Source: Tipula vernalis (lineage: Eukaryota; Arthropoda; Insecta; Diptera; Tipulidae). Taken from it: a stretch of 64,000 nt of DNA. Position numbers and translations under genes: made by a program. The notes beneath the pieces were generated by a model that had not been told where the DNA came from, made no database searches, and saw only the letters and a program-made list of their open reading frames with translations. Within the stretch, counting starts at the first letter, position 1, and each line of letters opens with the position of its first letter. Of the stretch, positions 29,580-43,179 are shown piece by piece. The stretch covers positions 194,737,011-194,801,010 of the forward strand of contig OY282560.1 of assembly GCA_958295665.1 (NCBI GenBank), read 5' to 3'.

Positions 29580-32500
29580 CATTTTAATATTTTATTCAAA
29601 ATAATCATTTCAAATACATTCACAGTTTATATCACAAGTATCCCTCGCTCTTGAAGTATAATTCATTTTTCCACCCTGATGTTTATGGCAAAACCTTTTA
29701 GAAACGCTAAATTAATTCGCAATAACAAAAATCGTGCGTGAGCTATTTTGATTTAAATTTTTGTCGATATTTTCCATGAAATCTCATACTCTAATATCGC
29801 GGACCTATTCCCCCAATCAACAACATCATCATGAATTTATGAATTATTCTTTAGTAAATGAAAATTTAATTTACACTTTTTTTTTCATTTAGCGTAAATT
29901 GTGTACCTTCGAGTATATAGCTATGTATATACGGCACGAGAGGCTACATTAAAATAAAAATAAAATTTTTGAATTTTCGTATCAATGAATCTTTTACTTA
30001 TCAAAAAGAAGCAAGTTCAATAAAAATATTGAAGGAAAAAAATTCGTTTCCTTTTCATACAAATATTAATTCAAGTATAAAACGGAGTTGAAAAAATTAC
30101 CAAGACGAGGTAAAGTTTGTAATTTGGGATAAATGAGGATACAAAAATATTCTATGCACTAAAGATGTTTCCCTGTCAAAGGGTCGAACTTTATTATTAA
30201 TTGAAATTTATAATATATAAAACTTGTAGAAAATGTCGTACCATTTTTGACAGATTTTTGCTCGAGGTTTTTCAAGTCACAAAATTTGTTTCAATTTGAG
30301 ATTTTTTTTAAGATTATGAGTGCTTTTGATGTTGTACATTCTACACTGATACTGTGGGTATGTAGGCAAATAACAAGATCATTTATTTGTCTGTATCTAT
30401 TTCCAAATTTTAACAGTATTACAAAAAGTAAAATTTCATAAACTTATTTAATTAAATTTGTGTATCCATTATCAATTAGAATATCGAAATTATCTTTCGA
30501 TAAGAGATTTTTTGTTAAAATATAAAAAAATACGAAGTTGAGAAACTTTCTTAATCTCTATATGGTGAAGGATATCCTTACCGCACGCTTCTATATAAGT
30601 TTGCGGTTTTGTCGTTTACATTACTTGAGAACATAGTTTTCCATCAAATTATATTATAATTATGTAACAGTAAACAATATTTATTATTAACCGTAAAAAA
30701 CGGTAAATTATTTATATGCTTCACCTACAAAACAAAACAAAATATAAATTTATGATTATTCTGCCCTCTGGTACACAGGAACACATACAAAATACAAATA
30801 AACTACCCGGACGTGGTTTTTACATTGTTGCTACACATGTATGTATTATATCAACATTTTCGTGATTTTTTTTGCTTCCATGCTTAAACCATTAAACCAT
30901 GTTTTTGGTTTGGGAAGGAATTCGAAATGGGAAAAACTTGTTGAAAATTGTATGTTCATAATGTTATGGAGAAAGATATGAAAGAACGTTAATATTTTAT
31001 GATAATAGGATGCTGCTGGTTTAAGCCAATCCATATTTATCAATTATTAATATTTAAATTAATTTTATGTTATACGTTAATATAATTTAAATATTTTATA
31101 TCGAACAGTTAGTTTCATTTGATTCTAAACGTTGTCTTTTAAGTGTAAAGCTTGACTTTATGAAAAAAAAAAAAAAATCTCAACGTTGCTGCGGTTTTTC
31201 CTGCCGTTGTAGTGAATAAGAATTAAAATAAATTGCATAACTAGCCGCCATTGTAATTTATTTAAAAAATTAAACAAATCCCAGAAATTATTTGACAGAT
31301 TAGTCTGAGAGGGATAAGTTAGTATTAGTATTTTCTCCTACTGTCAATAAATAGACAAGTTTGCATTCAAACTCCTTATCATAAATAACTGCGTTTATCG
31401 CGCTTTAGTTTCATTTTATCTATTAGGCTTCAGATTAGGCAAGCGCCTGGATTTGATAGTGATAACGTGTTATTAGTCCGAAAACCTATTTAATGTTAAA
31501 TATATTTTTAAAAAACTTATTCCTGCATTTTAAAACAATAGTTATAGTAATGGTAGCTGAAGCCGAATTTTGTAAGGCACTACAAAGAATTTATATTTGA
31601 AAGTTTACTCGATATTTTTTTTTTTTTTTTTTGGAAATTTGACGAAATTATTTACCATCAGCAAAGTATACGGCAACCTATTCATTTTGTCTTTTAAGCC
31701 TCCTATTGCTGGATTTGGAAGGTGCATTAACCAGGCATCAATAAACTCCGGAGTCAAATGCCCCTCTGTAGCATTTCTAGAGAGTGTGTAAACTCAAACA
31801 CACGAAAGGGAAAAATACGAAAATCAAGCTTTTTATGCTAATCCAACTCATGCTGCAACATTCTGTTGTAAATGAGCTTCTGTTCAAAATAGAGTGTATT
31901 AGCCAAAAAGGTTTAAACCTCTACAGAGGAGAAACAAATTTTTTTCCCGATCGTAGAAAAAAATATATTTTTCCGTTGTTTTTTCGAAACGAAAAGCTCA
32001 TGAGTCCAGTATGTTGTATTTGTTGCTAAGCAACAAGTAATAATAGTACGAGAATATTTTTTCTGGCCTAGGCCGGGAATGTGTCGTGGCTAACTAATCA
32101 ATAATTTTATGTTATTTTCGATTTTTTACTTTGTTTTGATTTCTTAATATGATAATTAATGAATAATACTAAAAATTATTTTGGGTTTATATTCGTTTTA
32201 AAGTCCGATCGGCGAAAAAATAGTATGTACAATTCGGAGGAAAAGTGCATTTCCGGACTCCCGTGGTTGCCGGACTCGGCTATCGCCTCGTCCGCCAATT
32301 TCCACTATCGTCCGGGAATGCAGTACTTTTCCTCCTAATTATACAATATACTATTGTTTAGATATACAGTATTTTGTAAAATGGGCTAGAAATAATGAAG
32401 GCTAATTAATAATCAGTATTAATAATAAAGTATAATTCATTACCAACAAATCGGTTAAATAAAAATTCTTTGGATTTGATCCTAGAGCCAAACACATAGT

Positions 32501-34198
32501 GAAGTAACTTGAAACTATCACAGCTTGAAAAATCACCTCCCCTAATTTTGCGGATCGTTTGGGGCTTGCAATTTCATTTGATGCAAAATCGGTCTCAACA
32601 TTAATGAAGATGCCACATACATAATGAAGTAACTAGAAGCTGTACCTATCAAGATACAGAAGACATAATTATAACAGCAAACAACGTACATTACGCTACG
32701 AAAGTATTTCGTATAAGCTACGTCACAGTACAGGGTTGGGATAAGATTTATTATTTTAATTTGTTTTAACTCCAGAATTTCGGATAAATGTAACTTTTCG
32801 TGACTTTGACCTCTCATTCGACTAGCCGCCTAGGCTGTTACAATGAAGGACTATAGTTCAAGTTTCTGCACTAACCGCATTGTACGGATTTAATTAAAAA
32901 AAAAAAATATTTCGTTTTTTCTTAATGGGGTTCCTAACAAATTTTCTAGACACAAGCATTATCTAAATTTAATTTAATTAAAAATTCACCACAGCAAACC
33001 ATTCGAATTGTGTTGGCCCAAATGTTCAGTACAATTTAATCAATCCTAATCGCCATGACAAATGATGTCGTATGTTCGTAACTGATATTTCTAAAAATAG
33101 TTTTCATTATAAAAATACTGTAATCAAAGTGGTATTTAAACATCAAAATCGACACCTACACTAAGCATAATTCTGGCACTGATTTTCACATAACAAAGTA
33201 TAAAAATACTCACGAAACTTATGTATATACGAGTAGAAAAAGTTTGACGGCATCAATAAAAATAAAAATAAATTAATTTCATTTCTAAATTTAATTTCAA
33301 TTATTTTCTGTTGGTTTAGTTTTTGTTGTGCTGCTGTTTGTTTTCCATCATTTTGGTATTGGTAAATAAATTTAAACATCTTCAAAATGGTAAAACTTTT
33401 TCCTATTTCATTTCTTTCGGTTTTTGATTTATTTCTTTGAAACTTTGTTTTTGTTAATTTATTAAATTTATAATAATTTTTTGTTTTTGTTAAGAAACCA
33501 TAATTTGATGGATGTAATTAAAACAGGTAACTTTTTGATGTGTAGGTTGTTTTAGATAAAATATGGTTAATCAAAAATATTTTTTTTAAGTTATTATGTA
33601 TTTTCAAAAGTGGTAGGAAAATTAGTTTGCTGTTAAATAATTCGTTTTAAAAAAGTCGATTAATAATATAAGTTTGTTTCAACTAGAGACTACATTCTTT
33701 AATACTTTTGAATTAATGTTTGTAACCTATGTAGATGAAGTTATATATTTTTGAAAAAGGCTATTCTAAAAAAGTTCAAACAGTAACGAGAACTGTGTTT
33801 TTTTACTACCATTTTACAATGGCTAAGACTATAATAAGGAGGTACTTACGGGTACAAATGGGATGCATACAGATGATATATAGATAACTTGGCGGTTCTA
33901 AGAGAAACTTGCGAAATGATATCGTCTATAAATAACTATAATAAACGATCACTAAATTTTAGTATTATCTCAACTCTATTTTTATATCTATATTTGATAT
34001 CATTATGATTGCCTTTGATTTTAAGAGCTATCACGGGATTCAGTATAATATGACCAAACATATAAACATCAGTATTTAGAAGAGACGAATTATCCGTGGT
34101 CTGAACTTGTATTTTTCGAAAGCGATGATAATGAGACTACAGCTTATATTAAATGTATTTCTTCATTACAGAATTCATCATCCAATAACCTATATATG
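29580..34198. other. Long AT-rich stretch, no gene recognised
   Basis: About 4.6 kb without recognisable coding, RNA or transposon protein sequence. It contains poly-A/T runs (for example 31616-31632) and a palindromic element at 32219-32355. Short frames have no family signature. Confidence 0.45.
32219..32355. repeat. Short palindromic, MITE-like element
   Basis: The arms AATAGTATGTACAATTCGGA... (32219-32258) and the complement of 32310-32355 pair with a few gaps, sharing GAGGAAAAGT, GCATT and CCGGAC. The GC-rich core stands out from its AT-rich flanks. The total of 137 bases could fold almost completely into a hairpin. No target duplication was identified. Confidence 0.6.
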
Positions 34199-34700
34199 AC
34201 TGTCCGTCTATCTTGATGTCTTTATGTCTATACCCATGGTATGTCGAGAACGGCTTGTTCAATTTAGAATTTGTTTTTGCCAATCTCTTTCTATGTTCAA
34301 GGCCGAGATATGAAAAGCGCTTGGAACCTGTGCGTCAAGAGAGTCGGATATCTCCCATACGAATTGACCTAAATCACCTAGTTATAGAAACATTTACCAA
34401 TTTGTTATGTATGCTGGTTTGAATATTGGGTTGGGCATTGAGTTCGGGGTTGACTTGAAGGTTAAGTTAGGGGTCAATTTGCTGGTTGAGTTTAAGTTGA
34501 GTTGGAGTTAAGTTGGGGTTGGGTTAAGATATAGTGAACAGTTGACCATTTATTTATATATACTGGTTTGAGGATTGAGTTGAAAGAGAGTTTGCGGTTG
34601 GGTTGAGTGTTGATTTGGGGGCTGTTTGCGGGTTGAATTGGGGTTGAGATGGTATTCGACTAGTATTTAGTGAGCAGTTGAGCAATCTATAAAACAAAGT
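34199..34700 (+). repeat. Composite repeat family R, copy 1 (5' part)
   Basis: Matches 40855-41240 over the TGTCCGTC start, CGAGAACGG(C/T)TTGTTC, AAGGCCGAGAT, GAATTGACC and the following TTGAGTTGGGG-like minisatellite (34415-34640), up to GAGCAGTTGAGCAATCTATA. Identity by eye is moderate, so the copies are old. Confidence 0.7.
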
Positions 34701-34729
34701 AAGTGTTATCTATGGAAGCGTTCAATCAT

Positions 34730-36900
34730 GCCGTTGGCTTAAGAATTATAAGCCGTAGTATGATGAGCCCCTAAAAGGAAAGAATTGTTAGCTCATTAAA
34801 AAGTTTTGATTCAAACTGTGATTTCTGATCCGTAGTAATCTGAGATGGAACGCCAAAGCGTGACACGTAATTATTGACAAAAGAAGTGGTAGTGGTTGCA
34901 GCTGTCATGTTCGCTATGCAGTACGCGTTAGGCCAGCGAGTAAATGTAACAACACATGTTAGAATATATGAACATCCATTCGAAATAGGCAAAGGCCCAA
35001 CAATGTCCAAATGTATCTGTTCAAAATGACCAGGTGGTATATCAAATTATCTATGGAGTGAAATAGTGTGCCATTGAACTTTAGCACATTGGCCAGATAA
35101 ACAAGAACTAGCCAGCAATGGTTTATGTCCTTGTTAATATTAGGTCAAAAATAACGAGCCGTAATTAACTTATGGATGGCTCGGACACCAGCATGCGCTA
35201 TATTATGTAAAGAGTCAAACACAACTCAACAAAATATCTAAAATGCTTAATTGCCAGATATACCGTATTGCGAAAAGTTTTCTATCGAATGCAGAATATT
35301 TAATTTCAGCAGTCGTTAATTTTTGAGAGAAAAATCGTAAAGGTTCCGACTTCTTCTTATTTTACTGTTGCAGGACCGGGCCAACAGCGGTGATCGATGT
35401 ATCAGTGGTAATACTAAATTTCGCATTTCCTAAAGGATGCGACAGAAGAGTGACATTTGCGAATTCATTATTTAAAGAAATGAATGCATCATTGCATTCC
35501 AAAGGGCAAGAAAAATTCTTGGGTGTCTTAGGCAACTTAAGCAATCCTGACAAATGCGAATGAATTGGACTTACATACAAATTCAGCCAACTTTGGTATA
35601 AATCGATGATAGCAATTGGCCATCCCGATATACCGCTGAATGTGTTTATTGGAATTAGGAGAGGGAAAATCCCTCATGGCACGTATGCGTTCCTCAGAAG
35701 GTTGAATACCGCCTAGGGAAATCTTGTTGCAAAATCAAGCGAAGCTACGCCAAAAACACGTTTCGATGTCTTAATATGAACGTCAAAATCAACCAGTCTC
35801 TGAAACAACTATTCTAAATGAACCAAATGTTGCTGTTCTGACTGAGATGCCACCAAGATATCATCAATATTAAGAAAAACGAAGTCAAATCGCGGACAAC
35901 TTCGCTAATAAAATGCTGGAATGTCTGTGCGGCGTTACGCAAGCCAAATGGCATCCGCGTAAATTCAAATAAACCAAAAGATGTTGTGATAGCCGTCTTA
36001 TACGTCTTCCTCAGCGACTGAAATTAAATTATAAGCCCTGACCAAATCAATCTTGGAGAAAATGGTACAACCATAAAAATTCATGAAAAAATTTTGAATG
36101 TGGGAAATCGGATATCTATCCGGTACTGTGATCAAATTTAATCTTCGAAAATCATCACATTCTCTCTAATCTTAATCCTTTTTTCTAACCATATGTAAAG
36201 GACTTGAAACAAAGGATGCCGATGGAGGACAAATCCCTAATTCAACCATAAGTTGGAGTTCTAATAAAGCGACTTTATGCCGATCCGGATATAGTCTGCG
36301 AAACTTATTAAGGAGCATGCCATAACCATTGTCAATGAAAAAATTGACAGGAGTCGGAGTTTCAAAACTCTTCACCATCACGTCCACTAACAATTTAGTG
36401 GTCGAACCTATCAGTTGTTTATGCTTCAGATCCACTAAAAGACCAAATTTTGCCAAAAAATTTGCACCAATGATTGGCCTATCCACAGAAGCTATTACAA
36501 AAGCATGTGGAAAATCTCGTTTTAAACGGAAATTGACCTTAATCAACCTTGTACCATAGGTTCGAATAGTTGATCCATTTGCTGCTGTCAGAATCAGATC
36601 ACTTGAGAAACTGTTTACGTTAATATGAAAAAATTAACTGGTATCACTGAAATATCAGCGCCAGTATCAATCAAAAGGGTTAAATTAATATTGTTGTTAT
36701 GTATAAAGAGTCGACTGATGGGGTTTCTAATCAAATTCGTTGACTCGATCCTATGCGGCCCTATTCTTTTTTTGTATTATCAAACGATTTATCCGAATTA
36801 TCTAACTAAGATTGCTTGTCATGATAATATGAACAAGGTTGTTTACAGAAATATTCCTTTGGGCCAAAAAGATGGTGTCAGTTTATTGTTACTATCAGTC
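34730..36900 (-). pseudogene. Decayed CsRn1-like gag end-protease-RT-RH-integrase
   Basis: On the minus strand, from right to left: a zinc-finger scrap near 36850; protease TLLIDTGADISVIP near 36660 and RPIIGANFLAKFGLLVD near 36460; RT start VELGICPPSASFVSSPLHMV (36185-36245); RT pieces with DRYPI and FSKIDLVRAYN-like codons (36000-36130); RNase H ITTDTSITAVGPVLQQ near 35370; and integrase core MDIVGPLPISNGCSYILTCV (35010) with VSRFGVPSQITTDQ. The order and residues closely parallel the element at 42588-48694, but stops, frameshifts and gaps are frequent. No LTR was defined. Confidence 0.75.
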
Positions 36901-37489
36901 TTATTTTGTCGAGAATTGTAAAAGACGAATTTCGACGATAGTACCTTGATCAGTTGATTTTTCGCCATTTTTTATAGACAAATATATTAATTGTTTATGG
37001 CAATCTCAATATTTTCGATTTGGTAAATCAGAAAAATACAGAGGCCAATCGCTCATAACATATCTACTAAAAAAAGTAGAAATATCTTCCCCTATCCCCG
37101 TAATTTTGACTGAAGGCCCAAAGCGTTATACCAATGTATTTCTCTGCAAAAATGAGAACCCTCAATGAGTTCTTTATGTTGGTAGTTTGGTTTCGTACTG
37201 AAAAGTTGGTCTACTCATCAGGTAGCTATGACCAATATATTAAGTATCTGGCCAGAACGTACTGATATAGCGAATTATTATTCACTACATCAAATATCAA
37301 ACTCCGATGGAGAAACCTCATTTGTGTGTGTATTATTCCCACATGAATATTTATTAAAAATTTAATTTGTCTATTAAGTTGCACGGGACTCAGTTGCATG
37401 GGACTTAAATGTTTGTTCGTTGAAGTGAAGATTCCGCTAAATTGAGTGTCCGTTGAAATGAAGTTTCACTGTATGTAAAAGTGAGTGTT
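36901..37489. other. No gene recognised
   Basis: AT-rich spacer between the CsRn1-like remnant and the second copy of repeat family R. Confidence 0.4.
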
Positions 37490-38070
37490 TATATATATGT
37501 ACAGTATAAGGTGTGTGATATTTAAACAAATGCACACGCATTGAACGATTTGAACCAAACTTTACACAAACATTGTTTAAGATTTAACAAAGGTCACTGT
37601 AAATATCTCGAACATTCATCTCCTTCTTGAGAGATGATAATCATGTCCAAAGTTGGAGTGGCTGCTTAGGCACACTTAGAGCGATGGTAATCATGTCCAA
37701 AGTTACTACAGAAGAATTTATAAAACTTCTAAAATTGAGTGGATTTTGAAAGAATTGTTTGATGGTGATGCTATTGGTGATGGTGGTATGATGATGATGA
37801 TGGAATGATGGTATGAGTTGAGCAGAGGGTTGAGATTTGGTCCGAGCTAAATTGAGTTGAAATTGAGCTAGTATGTAGTTAGTATTATTTAATAGTTGTT
37901 TTGGTGTTAGGTTAATGGTTGATTTAAAAGTTGATTTGGGGTTGATTTGGTGATTAATTTGAGTTTTTGGTTGGCGGTTAATTTGAAGGTTGATTTGTAT
38001 ATGGAGTTGAGAGATTCATTTCGGGATTGATTTGAAGTTTTGACCACCTCATGAGGTTTCAGTCCTTTAT
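37490..38070 (+). repeat. Composite repeat family R, copy 2 (3' part)
   Basis: Begins with a block shared with 41265-41365 (GATATTTAAACAAATGCACACG, ACACAAACATTGTTTAAGA) and continues through a TTGATTTGGGGTTGA minisatellite (37815-38035). It ends with CACCTCATGAGGTTTCAGTC, which also ends copy 3 near 42266. The copia remnant follows at once. Confidence 0.65.
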
Positions 38071-40690
38071 ATTTTTGTAAATTAAATTTGGAGTTTAATG
38101 ACTTTTCAAATTTCTTAATCAAATTATTATTTTTACTCGTGCCTAGCATATCATCGACATAAATAATAGCATAACAAATATCATCGCCTTAAATTGGTTT
38201 ATATAACCATTGATCATTTTTACTTTGTGTAAAACCAGAATCCAATAATAATTTGTGTACCGCCTGTTTTCAAATTTGTGCTGATTGTTTTAGGCCATAT
38301 AAACACCGTTTAACTAAACAAACTTGCAGTTCCTTTGCTTCAGTATTGAAACCAGAGGGTTGCTTCATGTATCTTCATTTAAATCACCATGTAGAAATGC
38401 AGTTTTTGCACCACAGTGATAATTTTGCAGACCTCATTTTACGGCAACTGTTAATAAAATCCTAAATATCGTTTGCCGTGCCACTGGAGCAAAAACTTCA
38501 GCATAATCGAAACCATATTTCTGGGTAAACCTGGCCTTAAATCGCGGTATTTTACCTCTCCCGGTTTTCATAATTTTACATACCCACTTAGAACCGATGG
38601 GTTTTCTATTGACGGGTAATTTAGCTAGTTCCCCTGTTTTATTTTCATGTAGGGAATTCACTTTTTCTTCCATTGCTTTAACCCATTCTCTTTTGTTTTG
38701 ATTTCCTATAGCTTTATTATATGTAGTTGGTTCATCCGATTATTTGCACGATCGGATCTTCTAAGGTTGATGTTGCCCATAAGTTCCTCATTTTCAACAG
38801 TCAAGTCGGTTATAGTATCGTTACTATCAGAATCTGGCGCACTACTATCTCTTAATGAAACTCCATTTGGCCTCATTGCATCATAAGCCACAATATTTTC
38901 TGTAACATCTATGTGTTTCCTTATTTCTGCAAATTGATTCCTTGGATTCATTCAATTCAAATAAAGGAACATTAAATTCAGTTTCGAATGATCCAGTTGG
39001 CCACTTTGGTATAAACTGAACATCTCTGCTAAATATTATTTTTCCCGTTTTCTTTTCGTAACATCCATACGCCTTAGATTTAGTATCATAACCAAACAAA
39101 ACTACTGCTATGAATTTATTCTCCATTTTATGTCTCTTTTGTGGCGGCACAGAAACATAACATTCGGAACCAAAACTTCTTAAATGGGTAATTCACAGTG
39201 CCAACTGCTTCAGCCCAAAATGTGTAGCATTCCGGCATCAATGATTATGCACTGTGCCATTTCTTCCAGCGTCCGATTCTTACGTTAAGCAGTTGTTCGC
39301 TCCTGTTGAATTCCTTAACTTTTCAAATACAACTCAAACTATTTGTTTTCGTATTCGCCACCTCTATCTTATCGTATACACTTGGGCTTCTTATTGAACA
39401 TAGTTTTCACCATTTTCACATATTCCTTTAATTTTTCAAATACCTCTGATTTCTTTTCTAATAAATATATTGTTGTATATTGGGAGAAATGATCTATTAA
39501 TGTTAGAATATATGTTTTACCGAAAGTGATGCTGTCCTCATTAGTCCACATAGATCTGAATCAATTAAATCAATCATATTTTGTGCACGTTGTGCATTCT
39601 TTGGTAATTGAAAGCGCGTCATTTTTCCATGCAGGCAAACCTACACTTGTCAACATTACGATAACTTTCATCAGTACAGTGTGTTATTTTCACACCCTTT
39701 ACGTGCCCACTTAGATATACAACCCATATGATAAGATTCAATACTATTTTCGATTTTATTCTCCATAATCAGAGTATTGTTTGGTCTCTTCGGCTACTGC
39801 TGGATGCCGTCCATTTGGACTGATATCACATTGTTTGGCTTTTTGGCCTTTTCAATCAATTTTCAAAAATGCAAATTTGTATTATTGGAGGAAACCCATA
39901 TCACTTCATTTAATACAATGGAAGTTTGTTCACCAAATTCGTTAATGACTTTAATTCGAATAAAGCCTTTTGCTTTAACTTTAACAGCTTTCCCATTCGC
40001 TACGAAAATTTTATCGCGATGGTTTGTATGGAGCATTGTAAATAATGCCTTATTTGATGTAATGTTAGACCTGGCACATCGTAATAACTACAAATTCACC
40101 ACCGGATAGTTTACCTTTATCCCGTTCGGTCGCCAAATTAATTTTCTTTTCAGCAGATTTAAAAATTCGATCGCACAATTGGGCCTTACAATTCCTTGCC
40201 AAGTACTCTTTACCATTACACCGATAGCACAATCTGTCAAATTTCTTGATTTCGGTTTTCTTTTGTAGATACTTCTGTATCACCTTTAAAACAGAGCCAC
40301 CACCACTATGTCTCTGTCCATTCGTTTTGATTGAACCACTGCTGTAGTTAAATCAGTTTCTTAAGCAATTCTAATGCCGTGGCCAATGTATCGTAACTCT
40401 TAGGTAGGGTTCCTAACACCGTGGCAGCTTGCCAGTCTACTGGTTTTATATCAAAATTTAAATCAATCATCTGTTGTAATAATTCATTTTCTTCCTCCTC
40501 TAAATGTAATCTTATAATTGACTTCATCAACTGAACTTTACTTGTGCCATTCTCGTGGTATTCTTAGCGTTATGAATATGATCCAAATGATCATTATTCA
40601 CATTTAGCCCAATTGTTGCTAAACCTTGTGAATCTTTCCTGTTCCATTCATCTACTTTCGAATCTAGCGGCTTGGGGGGATTTTCAGCAA
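38071..40690 (-). pseudogene. Decayed Ty1/copia retrotransposon
   Basis: Domains run right to left on the minus strand. Gag pieces: 40348-40530 (VLGTLPKSYDTLATALE, typical of copia gag) and 40065-40283 with a knuckle CYRCNGKEYLARNC, in which the expected His is Tyr. Integrase: 39369-39551 (TNEDSITFGKTYILTLIDHFSQYTTIYLL). RT: 38434-38673 (PIGSKWVCKIMKTGRGKIPRFKAR, GFDYAEVFAPVA). Just past 38149 the minus strand reads IIYVDDMLGTS, an intact copia YVDD box. Stops and shifts separate the pieces; protease was not recognised and no LTRs were defined. It lies between two copies of repeat family R. Confidence 0.8.
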
Positions 40691-40854
40691 TGGAACCCTA
40701 TGTAACTTCTTTGATCATTAACATTTATTTCGGTCTAAAAAAACCAAAGTATTGAAATCCTCTCAAAAATGATCAAAAATTTGGTTGGTCCAAAACCAAT
40801 TTTCTCGACGTTTTGAAAGTCCCTGAGTCTAAAAAACCAAAAAAAAAAAAACAA

Positions 40855-42266
40855 TGTCCGTCCGTCTGTCCGGTTGTCTGGATGACTGGATGTGTGTATG
40901 TTTGTACCCATGTTATCTCGAGAACGGTTTGTTCGATTTAGAAGTTTTTTGTGCCAATTTGTTTCTATGGTCAAGGCCGAGATTTGAAAAGCTTTTGGAA
41001 CCTGTACCTCAAGAGGGTCACGTATCTGCCTTACGAATTGACCCCAAATACTTGGTTATAGAAATATTTACCAATTTTTGATATATGCTGGATTGAATAT
41101 TGAGCTGGGTATTGAATTTGGGATTGAGTTGAAAGAGAGTTTGCAGTTGGGTTGAGGGTTGAGTTGGGGGCCGTTTGCAGGTTAATTTTGAGTTGAGATG
41201 ATGTTGGACCAGTGTTTAGTGAGCAGTTGAGCAATCTATAAAATAAGTGTTTGTATGTAAATATGTACAGAATATATGTATGATATTTAAACAAATCCAC
41301 ACGACTTCACCGATTTGTATCAAACCTTACACAAATATTGTTTAAGACTTAAGAAGGGTAACTGTTAATATTTCATACCTCAAATTGAACCTTTTCCATT
41401 TCAAATTAAACCTTTAGCAAATCAAATGAATGGCCAATTAGCATAGAACTTATCTATTTTAGTGAAATTTGACTTCCGCGTTGGAAATGGGATTCTATAA
41501 TGATTTTTAGATGAAGTTCAGGAATATCGCCAAGTATATATGATGTAACTTGCATATTTATCAACCTATTATGATTAAATTCTACATTTGCGTTGGAAAT
41601 GGGATTCTAAAGTATGATGGAACTTGCCTATTTCTCAGCCGATTATGTTCAAATTTGGCATATTCGTTTTAAATTAGACTCTACTGTTCCATAGAACTTG
41701 CCTATTTTTTAATCAACTATGATGAAATTCGGTTTGCACATTGGAAATTGGTTTCTAAAATGATTTTTGGATGAAGTTCTGTAATATGGAAATATATGAG
41801 GGAACTTGACTATCAAGCGATTATGATATTTAGATGAAGTGTCAACCGATTATGGTGAAATTTGACATATGCGTTTAAATGGGATTCTAACATGATTTTT
41901 GGATGAAGTTCTGGAATATGGAATAAAAATTCGTAGAACTATAAATAAAACGAAATTAATATAAAAAGCAGGGATAGGAACGACAATAACCGTGGGCATC
42001 ATTACAAAGCTAGAGCTGGGGGTAAGTTGTAGGTAGGAGACTGAATGAGGAAAATATAATTAGGGTGAAGTTGAGGAAAAAGTTTGGGGTTAAGTTGAAG
42101 ATTGTGTTTAGTGTTGAGTTGAAAGTTGATTTGGGGTTGAATTGGGGTTCAGTTAGGGATTGATTGATTCGGTAGTTAGTTTGAGTTGACTTGATATAAT
42201 CTCACGGACACACGTAATACAGGCCGAAGTTATGATCACCTCGTGAGGTTTCAGCCCTTTATTAGT
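40855..42266 (+). repeat. Composite repeat family R, copy 3 (fullest)
   Basis: Order: TGTCCGTCCGTCTG start; a block with ATCTCGAGAACGG; a TTGAGTTGGGG-like minisatellite (41090-41215); a TTTAAACAAATCCACACGAC block; CAAATTGAACC motifs (41380-41440); three to four tandem copies of a roughly 120-130 base unit containing GGGATTCTAAAATGATTTTT (41440-41960); a second minisatellite (42060-42195); and the terminal CACCTCGTGAGGTTTCAGCC. No protein coding was found. It looks like a non-autonomous dispersed element assembled from modules. Confidence 0.65.
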
Positions 42267-42439
42267 TAATCTTTCAACGCTGTATTTGGTTTCAATTGTA
42301 GCCAGTGCTAGTTTATCTTATCTTGATAATTATCAAGAAAAAACGTACACTCAAATTATTTTTTTAGATTATATTCACTCGCTAGTTACAATTCACAATA
42401 TTATTTTCAAATTCGGTAGGTATTATTATTGGGGAACTG

Positions 42440-42587
42440 GGCCCATAACCCATAACCCTTATTAGGACCCATACAAAAAGTTACAAATAATGAATGTATT
42501 GTTCAACGGTTACTTTTATTATGAATAATTTATTTCTCGTTTCTTTCAACAGTCTCTTCATGAGGAAGAGGCAGTAGTTTAATAGTT
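42440..42587 (-). repeat. Old LTR, left half (split by CsRn1-type element)
   Basis: The end of this piece (CTCTTCATGAGGAAGAGGCAGTAGTTTAATAGTT) parallels the other solo LTRs in the window. It continues at 48699 after the 6.1 kb insertion. AGTT at 42584-42587 is one copy of the target duplication. Confidence 0.55.
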
Positions 42588-43137
42588 TGTACGAGATGCT
42601 GTGTTGAGTTATCTGCGTTTTTACGACTAATTATGTGCCGTTGTTGTATTCCCATACGTAGAAAAAAATGCACAAATGAAATATTTGTATGATTCTCGCC
42701 ACTAGCGAGATATTTATTATTTTTGAACGCGTTATAATTTTATTTTAGAATCACCCAACTATTACACTAAAAATTACTTTAATTTAGTTCAACTGCACAC
42801 TAACATCTTTGTTAAATTCTTTCTTTTATATTATATACTTTTTAGGCAAACCATACGTTTTTTACGTGAAAAGGCCGGAATTCGAAATCATAATCAAAAA
42901 ACATGTCTTTTAAAAAAATGACAAGGTAGAAGACGCCAAATACAACTTTTTGTTGTTTTGGGTATTAACGTGCGCGGCGCTGGTGTTTCAATAATGAGTG
43001 TGGTTGTGTCGGCGATTGCGTTAGCGCTGAGTGAGTTGGATATGTGTCGATAAATTTAAATTGTTTTAATTTTAATCTGATGCGTATAATTAATTGATTG
43101 TAGTGATGAACAATCAATATAATTGTTAGTCGCTACA
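42588..43137 (-). repeat. 3' LTR of CsRn1-type element
   Basis: 550 bp, TGTACGAG...GTCGCTACA on the plus strand, a direct repeat of 48145-48694. Confidence 0.92.
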
Positions 43138-43166
43138 GGACTCCCCCGCAAGTGAATATCCCCTCC
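43138..43166 (-). promoter_or_regulatory. Polypurine tract
   Basis: The complement reads GCGGGGGAGTCC directly against the LTR, with a second purine run GGAGGGGATA slightly upstream. This is the expected plus-strand primer. The miniature element has the same tract at 28412. Confidence 0.75.
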
Positions 43167-43179
43167 TTGAGACTTTGAA

